The notes: generated by a model not told the origin, from the letters alone. Positions 30,001 through 36,659 are shown, numbered from the stretch's first letter. The stretch is 57,408 nucleotides of DNA from Pseudomonas sp. PDM04 (GCF_014851765.1 NZ_JACVAI010000010.1:1-57408); one strand, 5' to 3'. Numbers and translations are program-made.

Positions 30001-33000
30001 CCTGCTCCAGCGCCTCGCCATCCAACGGCTCACGCGGGATCAGCAGCAGCGACTGGTTCCAGTGCTGGCGCTCGGGGATAGGTTGCTCGAAGAACCAGTG
30101 CTGCACCGGCGTCAGGGCCACTGCGCCGACCGCGAGCCCCTGGTCGATGGTGCTCTGCGCAGCCTGACGCGCCACTTGCGCCAGGCTGCGGATGGTCTGG
30201 TGCTGGAACAGGTCCTTGGGACTCAACACGATGTCGGCCTGACGCGCACGGCTGACCACTTGCATCGAGACGATGGAGTCACCGCCCAATTCAAAGAAAT
30301 TGTCTTCCAGGCCCACCGAGTCGATGGCCAGGACGTCTTGCCAGATCGCCGCCAGGGCTTTTTCCAGGGCGCTGTGCGGCGCGACGTGTTCACGCTGCTG
30401 CCAGGAGCCATCGACTGCTGGCAAGGCCTTGCGGTCGAGTTTGCCATTGGGGGTCAACGGCAGCGCATCGAGGAACAACAGGTAGGTCGGAACCATGTAA
30501 TCCGGCAAATGCTCACGCAGCGCGGCCTTGAGGGTTTCCCGCAGGCCGGCCTGAACCCCGGCATCGCCCGCCACGACCGCCGCATCGCTCGGCACGATGT
30601 AGGCCACCAGCTGCTGACCGTTGGCGCTGTCCTGAGCCAGCACCGCCAGCTCGCGTACCGCGTCCTGTTGCAACAGGCGGGTTTCGATTTCACCGAGCTC
30701 GATACGGAAACCACGCACCTTGACCTGATGATCGATGCGTCCGACGTATTGCAGCGCACCCTCCGACTGGTAACGCACCAGGTCACCGGTGCGGTACAGG
30801 CGCTCGCCATTTCGGGCGAACGGGTTCGGCACGTACTTCTCGGCGGTCATCGCCGCACGCCCCAGGTAGCCACGGGTGATGCCCGCGCCGGCCAGGTACA
30901 GCTCGGCCGAGACGCCTTGCGGCACCGGTTGCAGGTCGGCATCCAGCACGTAGCTGGCGGTGTGGTGCAGCGGCCGGCCGATGTTCGCCGTGCCCCCGGC
31001 GCTGCGGCGGGTCCAGGTGGAATAGGTGGTGTCTTCCGAGGGGCCGTACAGGTCGTAGACGTGCTCGACCGTTGACTGCTCGTAGAGCGCGTCCACCAGC
31101 GTTTGCTTCAGTGGTTCACCGGCCAGGTTGATGATGCGCACGCTCGGCGGTATCTGCCCGGCGGCGTGCAGCGCATTGATGGCCGACGGCACGGTGTTGA
31201 TCAGGCGCACCTGATCCCGCGCCGGCAGTTGCGGCAACTCCAGCGCATTGCGAGCGATGATCAGCGAACCGCCGTTGGCCAGGGTGACGAACAGCTCCCA
31301 CACCGACAGGTCGAAGCACACCGAGGTCGAGGCCAGCACGCCCTGGATGTCGTCGCGGCTGTACACCGACTGCGACCAGTCGATCAGCGCCGACACGTTG
31401 CGGTGGGCGATGGCCACGCCTTTCGGTTGGCCGGTGGAACCGGAGGTGTAGATCACATAGGCCAGGTTGTCCGGGGTCACGCGGCTCAGCGGCGCGTGCT
31501 GTGGATAACTCGCCCAGGCATCGGCGGTGTCCATCAGCAGCACCTGGGTGTCGCTGGTCACGTTCAGGTTCTGCGCCACCGCCGACTCGGTCAGCAGCAC
31601 CCGCGCGCGGCTGTCGTCGAGCATGTAGGCCACGCGCTCGGCCGGGTAGTCCGGGTCCAGCGGCACATAGGCGCCACCGGCCTTGAGCACCGCCAGCAGT
31701 GCCACCAGCAGTTGCTCGGAACGCGGCATCGCCACGCCGACCCGCACTTCCGGGCCGACACCCCGTTCGATCAGCTGATGCGCCAGGCGGTTGGCCTGGG
31801 CATCGAGTTCGGCGTAGCTCAGGTGCCGCGTGCCGAAGGTCACCGCCAATGCCTCGGGGGTCGCCGCGACTTGTCGGGCGATCATTTCATGGATGCACAG
31901 GTGGTCGGCAAACCCTTCGCCCGGCAGGTTCCAGTCGTGGACGATGCACTGGTATTCCGCGCTCTCCAGCATCTGCAGGTCGCCGATGCGTTGCGAGTCG
32001 TCGCCGACCATGCCCTGCAGCAGGCGGGTCCAGTGTTTCGCCATGCGCTCGATGGTGACGGCGTCGAACAGGTCGTTGGCGTAGGTCAGCGCCGCGTGCA
32101 ACGTGCCGGCCTTTTCATAGGTGTCCAGCGTCAGGTCGAACTGGGTGGTGCGCCCTTCCCACTCGATGGCGCCCAGCTCCAGGCCCGACGCGGTGGTCAC
32201 CGTGGAAATGTCCGCGACCTGCGGCTGGTGGTTGTACATCACCTGAAACAACGGGGTATGGCTCAGGCTGCGTTCCAGCTTCAAGGCCTCGACCAGACGC
32301 TCGAACGGCAGGTCCTGATGGGCCTGGGCGCCGAGGGCGGTCTCCTTGATGGCGCCGAGCAGATCCGCCACGCGGGTCTGGCCGTCCAGTTGGGTGCGCA
32401 GCACCTGGGTGTTGACGAAGAAGCCGATCAAGCCTTCGGTTTCACCGCGGTTGCGGTTGGCGATCGGCACACCGATGCGCAGGTCGGTCTGCCCGGTGTA
32501 ACGGTGCAGCAGCACATTGAACGCGCCGAGCAGCAACATGAACAAGGTGACGTTGTGCTTCTGGGCGGTGGCGCGCAGCTGTTCGGCCAACCGGCTGTCG
32601 ACACCGAATTCATGGCGCGTGCCGCGATAGCTCGGCATGGCCGGGCGCGGGTAATCGGTGGGCAGCTCCAGCACCGGGTGTTGATCACCCAACCGGGCCT
32701 GCCAGTAGTCCAGTTGCCGAGCCTGTTCGCCGGCCTCCAGCCAGCGGCGTTGCCACAGGGCGTAGTCGCTGTATTGAATCGGCAGCGCGGCCAGCTGCGG
32801 CTGCACGCCGGCATCATGGGCGTCGTAGCAACGGATGAATTCGTCGATCAGCACGTTCATCGACCAGCCATCGGAAACGATGTGGTGCAGAGTCAGCAGC
32901 AGCACGTGCTCCTGCTCGGCCAGCTTCAGCAATTGCACCCGCAACAGCGGGCCGACCGCCAGATCGAACGGCAGCAGCGATTGCTGCTGGGCGGCGCGGG

Positions 33001-33430
33001 CCACTGCCTGCTCGCGCTCCTGTACCGGCAACGCGCTGAAATCGACGTCCTCGACCTGCAAGACTGCGGTGGCCGGCACCTGCAACAGCGTCTCGTCGGC
33101 CTGACGCTGGAACACCGTGCGCAAGGTCTCGTGACGCGCCACCAGACTGGCAAACGCCTGCTCCAGCGCCGAGCGGTTCAGGCGGCCTTTGAGCCGCACG
33201 GCACCCGGCAGGTTGTAAGCGCCGCTGTGCGGGTCCAGTTGCCAGAGAAACCACATGCGTTGCTGTGCGTAGGACAGCGCTTGCCGGTCTTCGGCCTCGA
33301 CGCCCTGGGGAATCGGAAAACGGGCGAAATCCACGCCCTCCTTGTTCAGGGCCGCAAGGAACATCTGGCGCTTTTCCACGGGCAACCCGATAAACCGGCG
33401 AGCAAGTTTCAAGGAGTCTTCAGCATTCAT
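21065..33430 (-). CDS. pvdI: NRPS 1: D-Ala, D-Lys, L-Ala modules (PvdI-like)
   Basis: This 4121-residue protein starts the operon. The order is C-A-T-E, C-A-T-E, C-A-T, with key motifs near these residues: C HHIVSDG 182, A 665, T 1051, E 1228; C HHILMDG 1696, A 2162, T 2553, E 2735; C 3205, A 3675, T LGGHS 4057. The pocket codes read by eye are DLWNNALTYK (Ala-like) in modules 1 and 3, and DGEACGGVTK (Lys-like) in module 2. Carrier domains before E domains carry LGGDS; the last one carries LGGHS and has no E. The N-terminus (LARRFIGLPVEKRQMFL...) matches my memory of PvdI, so it should accept a chain from an upstream NRPS such as PvdL. It does not have a lipid-starter type of start. The ATG at 33430 sits 56 bases after a candidate PvdS box. 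The symbol is by analogy. Confidence 0.9.
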   Translation of the reverse strand: MNAEDSLKLARRFIGLPVEKRQMFLAALNKEGVDFARFPIPQGVEAEDRQALSYAQQRMWFLWQLDPHSGAYNLPGAVRLKGRLNRSALEQAFASLVARHETLRTVFQRQADETLLQVPATAVLQVEDVDFSALPVQEREQAVARAAQQQSLLPFDLAVGPLLRVQLLKLAEQEHVLLLTLHHIVSDGWSMNVLIDEFIRCYDAHDAGVQPQLAALPIQYSDYALWQRRWLEAGEQARQLDYWQARLGDQHPVLELPTDYPRPAMPSYRGTRHEFGVDSRLAEQLRATAQKHNVTLFMLLLGAFNVLLHRYTGQTDLRIGVPIANRNRGETEGLIGFFVNTQVLRTQLDGQTRVADLLGAIKETALGAQAHQDLPFERLVEALKLERSLSHTPLFQVMYNHQPQVADISTVTTASGLELGAIEWEGRTTQFDLTLDTYEKAGTLHAALTYANDLFDAVTIERMAKHWTRLLQGMVGDDSQRIGDLQMLESAEYQCIVHDWNLPGEGFADHLCIHEMIARQVAATPEALAVTFGTRHLSYAELDAQANRLAHQLIERGVGPEVRVGVAMPRSEQLLVALLAVLKAGGAYVPLDPDYPAERVAYMLDDSRARVLLTESAVAQNLNVTSDTQVLLMDTADAWASYPQHAPLSRVTPDNLAYVIYTSGSTGQPKGVAIAHRNVSALIDWSQSVYSRDDIQGVLASTSVCFDLSVWELFVTLANGGSLIIARNALELPQLPARDQVRLINTVPSAINALHAAGQIPPSVRIINLAGEPLKQTLVDALYEQSTVEHVYDLYGPSEDTTYSTWTRRSAGGTANIGRPLHHTASYVLDADLQPVPQGVSAELYLAGAGITRGYLGRAAMTAEKYVPNPFARNGERLYRTGDLVRYQSEGALQYVGRIDHQVKVRGFRIELGEIETRLLQQDAVRELAVLAQDSANGQQLVAYIVPSDAAVVAGDAGVQAGLRETLKAALREHLPDYMVPTYLLFLDALPLTPNGKLDRKALPAVDGSWQQREHVAPHSALEKALAAIWQDVLAIDSVGLEDNFFELGGDSIVSMQVVSRARQADIVLSPKDLFQHQTIRSLAQVARQAAQSTIDQGLAVGAVALTPVQHWFFEQPIPERQHWNQSLLLIPREPLDGEALEQALGQLLRHHDGLRLRYQNSAAGWQQAYTGPTADSVLWQRRADSAQALLDLCEEAQRSLDLQQGPLLRALRVDMHDGSQRLLLVIHHLVVDGVSWRVLLEDLQQFYREARDGTAMRPVAKTSAYQHWAARLQAHLPVFLHSLDHWQAQLRDVQGDLPCDRANGALENRFEQKVEIRLDAEQTRKLLQGAPAAYRTQVNDLLLTALARVVCRWTGQGSTLIQLEGHGREDLFDDIDLSRTVGWFTSLFPVKLTPDAEVGVSIKTIKEQLRAVPDKGLGYGALRYLAEPAIGAVLAALPAPRITFNYLGQFDRQFDDAALFLPSSEGSGAAQDPGAPLANWLTVEGQVYGGELAMSWGFSSEMFDRRTIEQLAGHYVAELDALIEHCCTLDLPQPTPSDFPLARLTQAQLDGLPVAAGQLDDLYPLSPMQQGLLFHTLYEQAAGEYINQLRVDVQGLDPQRFRAAWQATVEAQDILRTGFVWQGELEQPVQIVHKQVQLPFSVLDWREHGDLAVALDDLADDQRQQGFDLTQAPLLRLVLVQTAADGWHLIYTHHHILMDGWSNSQLLGEVLQRYRGQTPPATGGRYGDYIGWLQRQDAQASEAYWGEQLASLQEPTRLAQVVAGNDSLSGHGDHYLNLTPANTLGLEAFSRQQKVTVNTLVQAAWLLLLQRYTGHESVAFGATVAGRPADLPGIEQQVGLFINTLPVIGTPRPDQTVAAWLQAVQAQNLSLREFEHTPLADVQRWAGQSGEALFDNILVFENYPIAQALQQGAEPGVVFGDVANLEQTHYPLSIAVTLGQALALHFSYDRSLFPAAAIERISAHLLHLLQQFAESAERRLGEIALTNAAERAQQQADNHPQPYPVNVAVHQRIAEWAAQRPERTAVIFAGQHFSYGTLDQRANRLAHALIARGVGPETRVGVALPRSEGVIVALLAVLKAGGAYVPLDTRYPRERLAYLIKDSGLALLLTDSSVAAQLPVHGAVERLELDRLDLDDQPTRAPQVAIDPQNLAYVIYTSGSTGNPKGVSVAHGPLAMHCQAIGERYEMRDSDCEFHFMSFAFDGAHERWLTSLTHGASLLIRDDSLWTPEQTYNAMREHGVTVVAFPPVYLQQLAEHAEREGHPPTVRIYCFGGDAVPAASFERVKRALDPDYIINGYGPTETVVTPLIWKAGRDVTCGAAYAPIGSRIGDRSVYVLDADLNLLPQGMAGELYLGGTGLARGYLNRPGLTAERFVADPFSTHGGLLYRTGDLVRQRADGTFDYLDRIDNQVKIRGFRIELGEIEASLQALAGVREAVVVAQEGSFGSGKRLVAYVVADALNAARSDFAEALREQLKTTLPAHMVPAYLLVLERLPLTPNGKLDRKNLPKPDVSQLQQAYVAPHSALEQQLATIWQDVLKLEQVGLSDNFFELGGDSIISIQVVSRARQAGIRFTPKDLFQHQTLQALAQVAQVGEAAQRIDQGPVTGELPLLPVQQLFFEQAIPERQHWNQAVMLKPTQPLRADVLEQALAALVEHHDGLRLSFVEQADGWHARYQAPGSLSEALVWSVDVAGAAELEAAANSAQRSLNLQQGPLLRALLAHLGDGSQRLLLAIHHLVVDGVSWRILFDDLQTAYGQLVRSEPLRLPAKTTAAQTWAQHLHSYACSAPLQAELAGWQQRLHAADARLPLDNPEGGLQHKHAVTVRTQLNRDLTRQLLQDAPAAYRTQVNDLLLTALARVMVRWTGSDSALVQLEGHGREALFDDVDLTRTVGWFTSLYPARLTPVADLGESLKQIKEQLRAIPNKGIGFGALARLGDTAAREAMARLPVPRLTFNYLGQFDGSFAEADGALFVPSAEAAGDELDAEAPLANLLALNGQVYGGELNLGWTFSREMFHEATIQRLADDYAQELQALIGHCCQAGHHGVTPSDFPLARLSQAQLDRLPLPAALIEDLYPLSPMQQGMLFHAVYQETSGDYINQMRLDVEGLDPERFHQAWQAAVEAHDILRTRFVWQGELPHPVQVVSKHAPMPYSLHDLRTHPQPDQALQALADSERQNLHLSDASLLRLVIVRLDEQRHHLIYTNHHILMDGWSNSQLLGEVLQRYSGQFVATNGGRYRDYIGWLQRQDAAASEAFWTPALHELEEPTRLAQTVAPAAEGGEGYGDHFQVLDAELTARLGEFARSSKVTVNTLVQAAWLLLLQRYSGKDTVAFGATVAGRPADLPGVEQQIGLFINTLPVIATPRAGQSLDSWLQAVQAQNLALREFEHTPLFDIQRWAGQGGEALFDTLMVFENYPIAEALEQGAPSGLRFGPVAGREQTHYPLTLLVSLERELTLHFSYQRTAFAEQTLAQLANQLQHLLSQMTGGGQRCLADLLLLDAAEHQRIVHAWNLPGEGFADPLCIHEMIARQVAATPEALAVTFGTRHLSYAELDAQANRLAHQLIERGVGPEVRVGVAMPRSEQLLVALLAVLKAGGAYVPLDPDYPAERVAYMLDDSRARVLLTESAVAQNLNVASDTQVLLMDAADAWASYPQHAPLSRVTPDNLAYVIYTSGSTGQPKGVAIAHRNVSALIDWSQSVYRRDDIQGVLASTSVCFDLSVWELFVTLANGGSLIIARNALELPQLPARDQVRLINTVPSAINALHAAGQIPPGVRIINLAGEPLKQTLVDALYEQSTVEHVYDLYGPSEDTTYSTWTRRSAGGAANIGRPLHHTASYVLDADLQPVPQGVSAELYLAGAGITRGYLGRAAMTAEKYVPNPFARNGERLYRTGDLVRYQVDGVIEYRGRIDHQVKIRGFRIELSEIEARLLQQPGVDDVAVLAQYGLGGQQLVAYVVAGHQVLDDAEAQRSLREALKARLKDSLPEYMVPAHLLFIARLPLTPNGKLDRKALPAVDASQSQASYVAPRSELEQQVAAIWQHVLDLDRVGLDDHFFELGGHSLLAVNVVSRLQLELGLKLTPQLLFQYPVLTDFVSRLAAAGEQVDTLKLSKLDALLDEMEEA
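21741..22917. repeat. Near-identical A-domain DNA, copy in module 3
   Basis: This segment is almost base-for-base the same as 30771-31947, at a constant offset of 9030 bases (3010 codons). It covers most of the Ala-type adenylation domain of module 3. Only scattered substitutions are seen, for example near 22111-22118 and 22343. Identity falls off sharply at both ends, inside the A8 region and at the C-A linker. Confidence 0.93.
30771..31947. repeat. Near-identical A-domain DNA, copy in module 1
   Basis: This is the partner of 21741-22917. The match begins after the A8 motif region and ends in the linker before the core adenylation domain. The flanking condensation and carrier domains diverge normally. 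The pattern fits recent gene conversion or domain duplication. Confidence 0.93.
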
Positions 33431-33485
33431 TTCTCAGCATCCGGTTCAGTAGGCAGGAAGCACAAAGGCACGTCGTCCCTATAAA

Positions 33486-33509
33486 ACGAATGCAGTCCGG
33501 AAAAATTAG
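33486..33509 (-). promoter_or_regulatory. Candidate PvdS iron-starvation box before NRPS 1
   Basis: On the minus strand the sequence reads CTAAT, 16 bases, CGT, which is one base short of the TAAAT-N16/17-CGT consensus for the PvdS sigma factor. It is the only such match in the 230-base gap before the NRPS operon. The same CTAAT variant occurs before the thioesterase gene. Confidence 0.5.
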
Positions 33510-33549
33510 CGGGTGAGAACAACTATCAGAGGGGTGGCAGCACATCGAT

Positions 33550-33645
33550 CAATGCGAGAGCGGGCTTGCCCGCTAAGACGGTGCGTGAGTCACCTGTGCA
33601 CGGGATGACACACGGCTTTGGCGAGCAAGCCCGCGACCACAGGGA
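33550..33645. repeat. REP-like inverted pair
   Basis: GAGAGCGGGCTTGCCCGCT (about 33551) and GGCGAGCAAGCCCGCGACC (about 33616) form a REP pair of a second type, with a GCGGGCTTGC core. The pair lies between the thioesterase stop and the NRPS promoter and may end the thioesterase transcript. Confidence 0.75.
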
Positions 33646-33661
33646 AAGGGAATAGAGGGTC

Positions 33662-34405
33662 TCAGGCGCTGGCCGCCATGGCGTGCCGGCGATGATGAAC
33701 CTCCAGTTGGTCCCTGATCACCCGCAGTACCCTGGCCTCGTGCTCGTGGATGAAAAAATGCCCACCGGCCAGCATGTCCAGGGAGAAACTGCCGTGGGTC
33801 TCCTTGCTCCAGCCGATCAACTGTTCGGTGCTGGCCTTGTCGGCCGTGCCACCGAGCACATGCACCGGGCACTTGAGCAAGGGGCGCTGCAGGGGCTGGA
33901 AGCGCCCGCACAGAAGAAAATCCGCGCGCAGGATCGGCAGCGTCAGGCTCATCAATTCTTCGTTGGCCAGCACCTCTTCGCTGGTGCCGTTGAGCGTGCG
34001 CAACTGATCGATCAACTGCGCATCGGTTTTCGGTTCGGCAAAACCACGGTCATAGTCGGCACGCAGGGTCGGCGCCGCCGTGCCCGAGGCGAACAGCGCC
34101 ACCGGCTCCGGACAGCCCAGGGCACGCAACGCATGGGCCATTTCGCAGGCGAGCAAAGCGCCGAGGCTATGCCCGAACAAGGCATAGGGTGCTGCCAGCC
34201 TGGCGCCCTGCTCCTTGGCCAGTTGCAGCGCCAAGGCGCGCATATCGGTCTGCAAGGGTTCGGCGTAGCGGGCACCACGGCCTGGCAGCTCCACCGGTTG
34301 CACATCCAGCCACTGCGGCACCTTGCGCCGCCAACGGCTGTAAACCATCGCACTGGCACCGGAGTACGGCAGGCACAGCAGGGTCAGCTTGGTCACCGCG
34401 TTCAC
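33662..34405 (-). CDS. Stand-alone type II thioesterase of the NRPS cluster
   Basis: This 247-residue alpha/beta hydrolase of the GrsT/PvdG type removes wrong or stalled acyl groups from carrier domains. It might also act in chain release here, since no NRPS in the window carries a thioesterase domain. LPYSGASAMVYSRWR forms the oxyanion strand, the nucleophile is in GHSLGAL (about residue 84), and the catalytic His is in GGHFFIHEH near 217. The start is GTG at 34405, with no clear Shine-Dalgarno sequence. A candidate PvdS-type box (CTAAT-N17-CGT) ends 27 bases upstream, the same distance as for the divergent oxygenase gene. It lies upstream of, and on the same strand as, the NRPS operon. Confidence 0.88.
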   Translation of the reverse strand: MNAVTKLTLLCLPYSGASAMVYSRWRRKVPQWLDVQPVELPGRGARYAEPLQTDMRALALQLAKEQGARLAAPYALFGHSLGALLACEMAHALRALGCPEPVALFASGTAAPTLRADYDRGFAEPKTDAQLIDQLRTLNGTSEEVLANEELMSLTLPILRADFLLCGRFQPLQRPLLKCPVHVLGGTADKASTEQLIGWSKETHGSFSLDMLAGGHFFIHEHEARVLRVIRDQLEVHHRRHAMAASA

Positions 34406-34432
34406 CTTGAAAAGAGGGGTCTCTCACCATGA

Positions 34433-34457
34433 ACGCGCAGATGCGGGCGCAAATTAG
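34433..34457 (-). promoter_or_regulatory. Candidate PvdS box before the thioesterase gene
   Basis: On the minus strand the sequence is CTAAT, 17 bases, CGT. The CGT lies 27 bases from the GTG start, which matches the geometry of the perfect box on the other strand. Confidence 0.45.
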
Positions 34458-34470
34458 TCCGTCGCCTGGA

Positions 34471-34494
34471 TAAATTTGCACGACACGGGTTCGT
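34471..34494 (+). promoter_or_regulatory. PvdS iron-starvation promoter (perfect match)
   Basis: TAAAT (34471-34475), exactly 16 bases, then CGT (34492-34494) fits the known consensus of PvdS-dependent promoters. It faces the oxygenase gene, whose start is 27 bases further on. This is the strongest sequence link between this locus and iron-starvation control. Confidence 0.75.
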
Positions 34495-34521
34495 TCCCTG
34501 TTCAGACCGAAACCAAGAAGA

Positions 34522-35664
34522 GTGATCGTCGTGGACCTGCAAATCATCCTGGGCAAACTGTTCGCCAACGCCGGCGCAGTCGGTATCGAAGGTGTTTTCC
34601 AATTCGTGTTCGGGCCGCACCAGGCGTACTGGTCCGAGGTCAGGTCCAGCAGCCGCACCGAAGCCGGGCGCCACACCAGCCCCGACGTCACCATCGAGGT
34701 CGCGGAAAAGGACTTTCTGGGCATCATGGGCGGCCTGGCCAATGTCGAGGAGCTGTTCGCCAGCGGTCGCCTGAAGATCGGCGGCAACATGGGCCTGGCC
34801 ACGATGCTGCCGCAGATCATCGACCATGCGCGCCACGGCGGCGGCGTGGTGGAAAAGGTCGACATGAACAAGCGTTACCCGACCCCGCCGCGTTTCAGTG
34901 AAAAACTGACCGCCAGCCTGCCGACCCAGCGCACGGTGGAGCGTCGGCCGCGCCGCGAATTGTCGGTGCAGGAATTCGAAAGCCGCTACCTGCCCAACGG
35001 CGTGCCGGTGATCATCAGCGACGCCTTGCAGGACTGGCCGCTGTTCAAACTCAGCCGCGAAGAATCGCTGGTGCACTTCGCCGAGTTGCAAGGCATCACC
35101 CGCCATGGCGACTACGTGAAGAAAACGTTCTCCACGGAGCGGGACTTTCGTTCCACCTCGATGGCCGACTTCATCGCCTCACTCGATTCCCCGGCGGTCA
35201 AGGGCGCCGATGGCGAGCCACCGGCCTATATGGGCAACAACATCCTTCCCGCTCAGCTGATGGAACAGATCAAGTACCCACCCTACTTCGATCCCTCGCT
35301 GTTCATCCCGCCACGGATCTGGATCGGCCCCAAAGGCACCCTGACCCCGTTGCACCGGGACGACACCGACAACCTGTTCGCCCAGGTCTGGGGTCAGAAA
35401 ACCTTCACCCTCGCCGCCCCGCACCATCGCCAGGCGTTGGGCACCTGGTCCACGGCGCCCCAGGGCGGGCTGGACGGTTGCGATTTCAACCCGGATGCGC
35501 CCGACTACCAGCGTTTCCCGAGCGCGGCGCAGGTGACGTTTCTGCGGGTGACCCTGGAGGCTGGTGACCTGTTGTTTCTGCCGGAGGGCTGGTTTCATCA
35601 GGTGGAGTCGGTTTCCACCTCACTGTCGGTGAATTTCTGGGTCAACTCTGGACGCGGCTGGTAA
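34522..35664 (+). CDS. SCP2-JmjC/cupin_8 fusion, putative Fe(II)/2-oxoglutarate oxygenase
   Basis: This 380-residue protein has two parts. Residues 1 to about 115 resemble an SCP2 sterol-carrier-like domain (FVFGPHQAYWSEV, LKIGGNMGLATMLPQI). Residues ~135-380 are a JmjC/cupin_8 domain with the iron ligands His-x-Asp in PLHRDDTDN (about 277-279) and His in WFHQVES (about 357). The domain type usually hydroxylates amino-acid side chains. Here it may modify a residue of the siderophore or a carrier-bound precursor, but the substrate cannot be read from sequence. The GTG start at 34522 follows AAGAAG; another in-frame GTG is at 34531. It is divergent from the thioesterase and sits behind a perfect PvdS box, which argues that it belongs to the siderophore pathway. 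Confidence 0.78.
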   Translation: MIVVDLQIILGKLFANAGAVGIEGVFQFVFGPHQAYWSEVRSSSRTEAGRHTSPDVTIEVAEKDFLGIMGGLANVEELFASGRLKIGGNMGLATMLPQIIDHARHGGGVVEKVDMNKRYPTPPRFSEKLTASLPTQRTVERRPRRELSVQEFESRYLPNGVPVIISDALQDWPLFKLSREESLVHFAELQGITRHGDYVKKTFSTERDFRSTSMADFIASLDSPAVKGADGEPPAYMGNNILPAQLMEQIKYPPYFDPSLFIPPRIWIGPKGTLTPLHRDDTDNLFAQVWGQKTFTLAAPHHRQALGTWSTAPQGGLDGCDFNPDAPDYQRFPSAAQVTFLRVTLEAGDLLFLPEGWFHQVESVSTSLSVNFWVNSGRGW

Positions 35665-35675
35665 CAAGGTTCCCT

Positions 35676-35700
35676 GTGGGAGCGAGCCTGCTCGCGATGA
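35676..35700. repeat. REP element
   Basis: A single copy of GTGGGAGCGAGCCTGCTCGCG lies just after the oxygenase stop. Confidence 0.85.
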
Positions 35701-35864
35701 AGGCCTTGCAGCTCGCCTGATTTCTGCGGGTTTACGCGATTACGTGTGGGAGCCTGTTCTTGAAGAGGCGGGCATCCTCAGCAGCCTGACAAAACTTTCA
35801 TGCTTGAACCTGAACTCTCGCCAGCCCCCGTCAGTCAGCAGATAAGGCCCTCAACCCCAGGCTG

Positions 35865-36659
35865 ATGTGCATGCAGATTTCTCTCAAGCAACAAGTGGCG
35901 CTGGTGACCGGCGCCAGTTCCGGCATCGGTGCCGGCGCCGCCAAGGCGCTGGCCGCCGCTGGTGCCGCCGTGGTGATCAACTACCACTCGCAGCCCGAAC
36001 CCGCCGAACGACTGGCCCGGCAGATCAAAGCGCAGGGCGGTCGTGCCCTCGCCATCGGTGCGGATGTGGCACAGGAACAGGACGTCGAACGGCTGTTCGC
36101 GCAGAGCCTCGACGCGTTCGGCACGCTGGACATTCTGGTGGCCAACTCAGGCCTGCAGAAAGACGCGCCCGCCGTGGACATGAGCCTCGCCGACTGGAAC
36201 CAGGTGATCGGCGTCAACCTCACCGGTCAGTTCCTCTGTGCCCGTGCCGCGCTGCGGATCTTCAATCGCCAGGGCATTCGTGAAGGCGTGTCCCGCGCGG
36301 CCGGCAAGATCATCCACATGAGTTCGGTGCACCAGCGCATTCCCTGGGCCGGCCACGTCAATTACGCGGCGTCCAAGGGCGGCATCGATCAGTTGATGCA
36401 GACCCTCGCCCAGGAAGTCAGCCACCAGCGCATCCGCATCAACGGCATCGCACCGGGGGCGATCCGAACGCAAATCAACCGGGATGTCAGTGAAGCCGAT
36501 TTGCTCAAACTCATTCCCTACGGGCGGGTCGGCGACGTCGAGGACATTGCCAACGCGGTGGTATTTCTCGCCTCCGATGCCTCCGACTACATCGTTGGCA
36601 CCACCCTGTTCATCGACGGCGGCATGAGCCTCTATCCGGAGTTTCGCGGCAATGGCTGA
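35865..36659 (+). CDS. SDR-family oxidoreductase (glucose 1-dehydrogenase-like)
   Basis: This 264-residue classical short-chain dehydrogenase probably oxidises a sugar or polyol with NAD(P). It has the cofactor loop TGASSGIGAGAA (about 16-27), NSGLQ in place of the common NAG motif, a catalytic Ser in HMSSVHQ, and Tyr-x-x-x-Lys in NYAASKGG. The C-terminus carries the usual FIDGGMSLYPEF. The likeness to glucose 1-dehydrogenases is from general family patterns, and the substrate is not proven. ATG codons occur at 35865 and 35871, with only a weak AGG upstream of the first. The gene overlaps the following glycosidase by 8 bases, so the two are co-translated. A GH15 enzyme that frees glucose beside a glucose dehydrogenase would make functional sense. 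Confidence 0.82.
   Translation: MCMQISLKQQVALVTGASSGIGAGAAKALAAAGAAVVINYHSQPEPAERLARQIKAQGGRALAIGADVAQEQDVERLFAQSLDAFGTLDILVANSGLQKDAPAVDMSLADWNQVIGVNLTGQFLCARAALRIFNRQGIREGVSRAAGKIIHMSSVHQRIPWAGHVNYAASKGGIDQLMQTLAQEVSHQRIRINGIAPGAIRTQINRDVSEADLLKLIPYGRVGDVEDIANAVVFLASDASDYIVGTTLFIDGGMSLYPEFRGNG

Noticed and set aside
4357..33430. Assignment to a corrugatin-type lipopeptide siderophore
   Set aside because: The first C domain is not of the lipid-starter type, no His-specific A domain is seen, and the codes do not fit a corrugatin-like sequence as I recall it.
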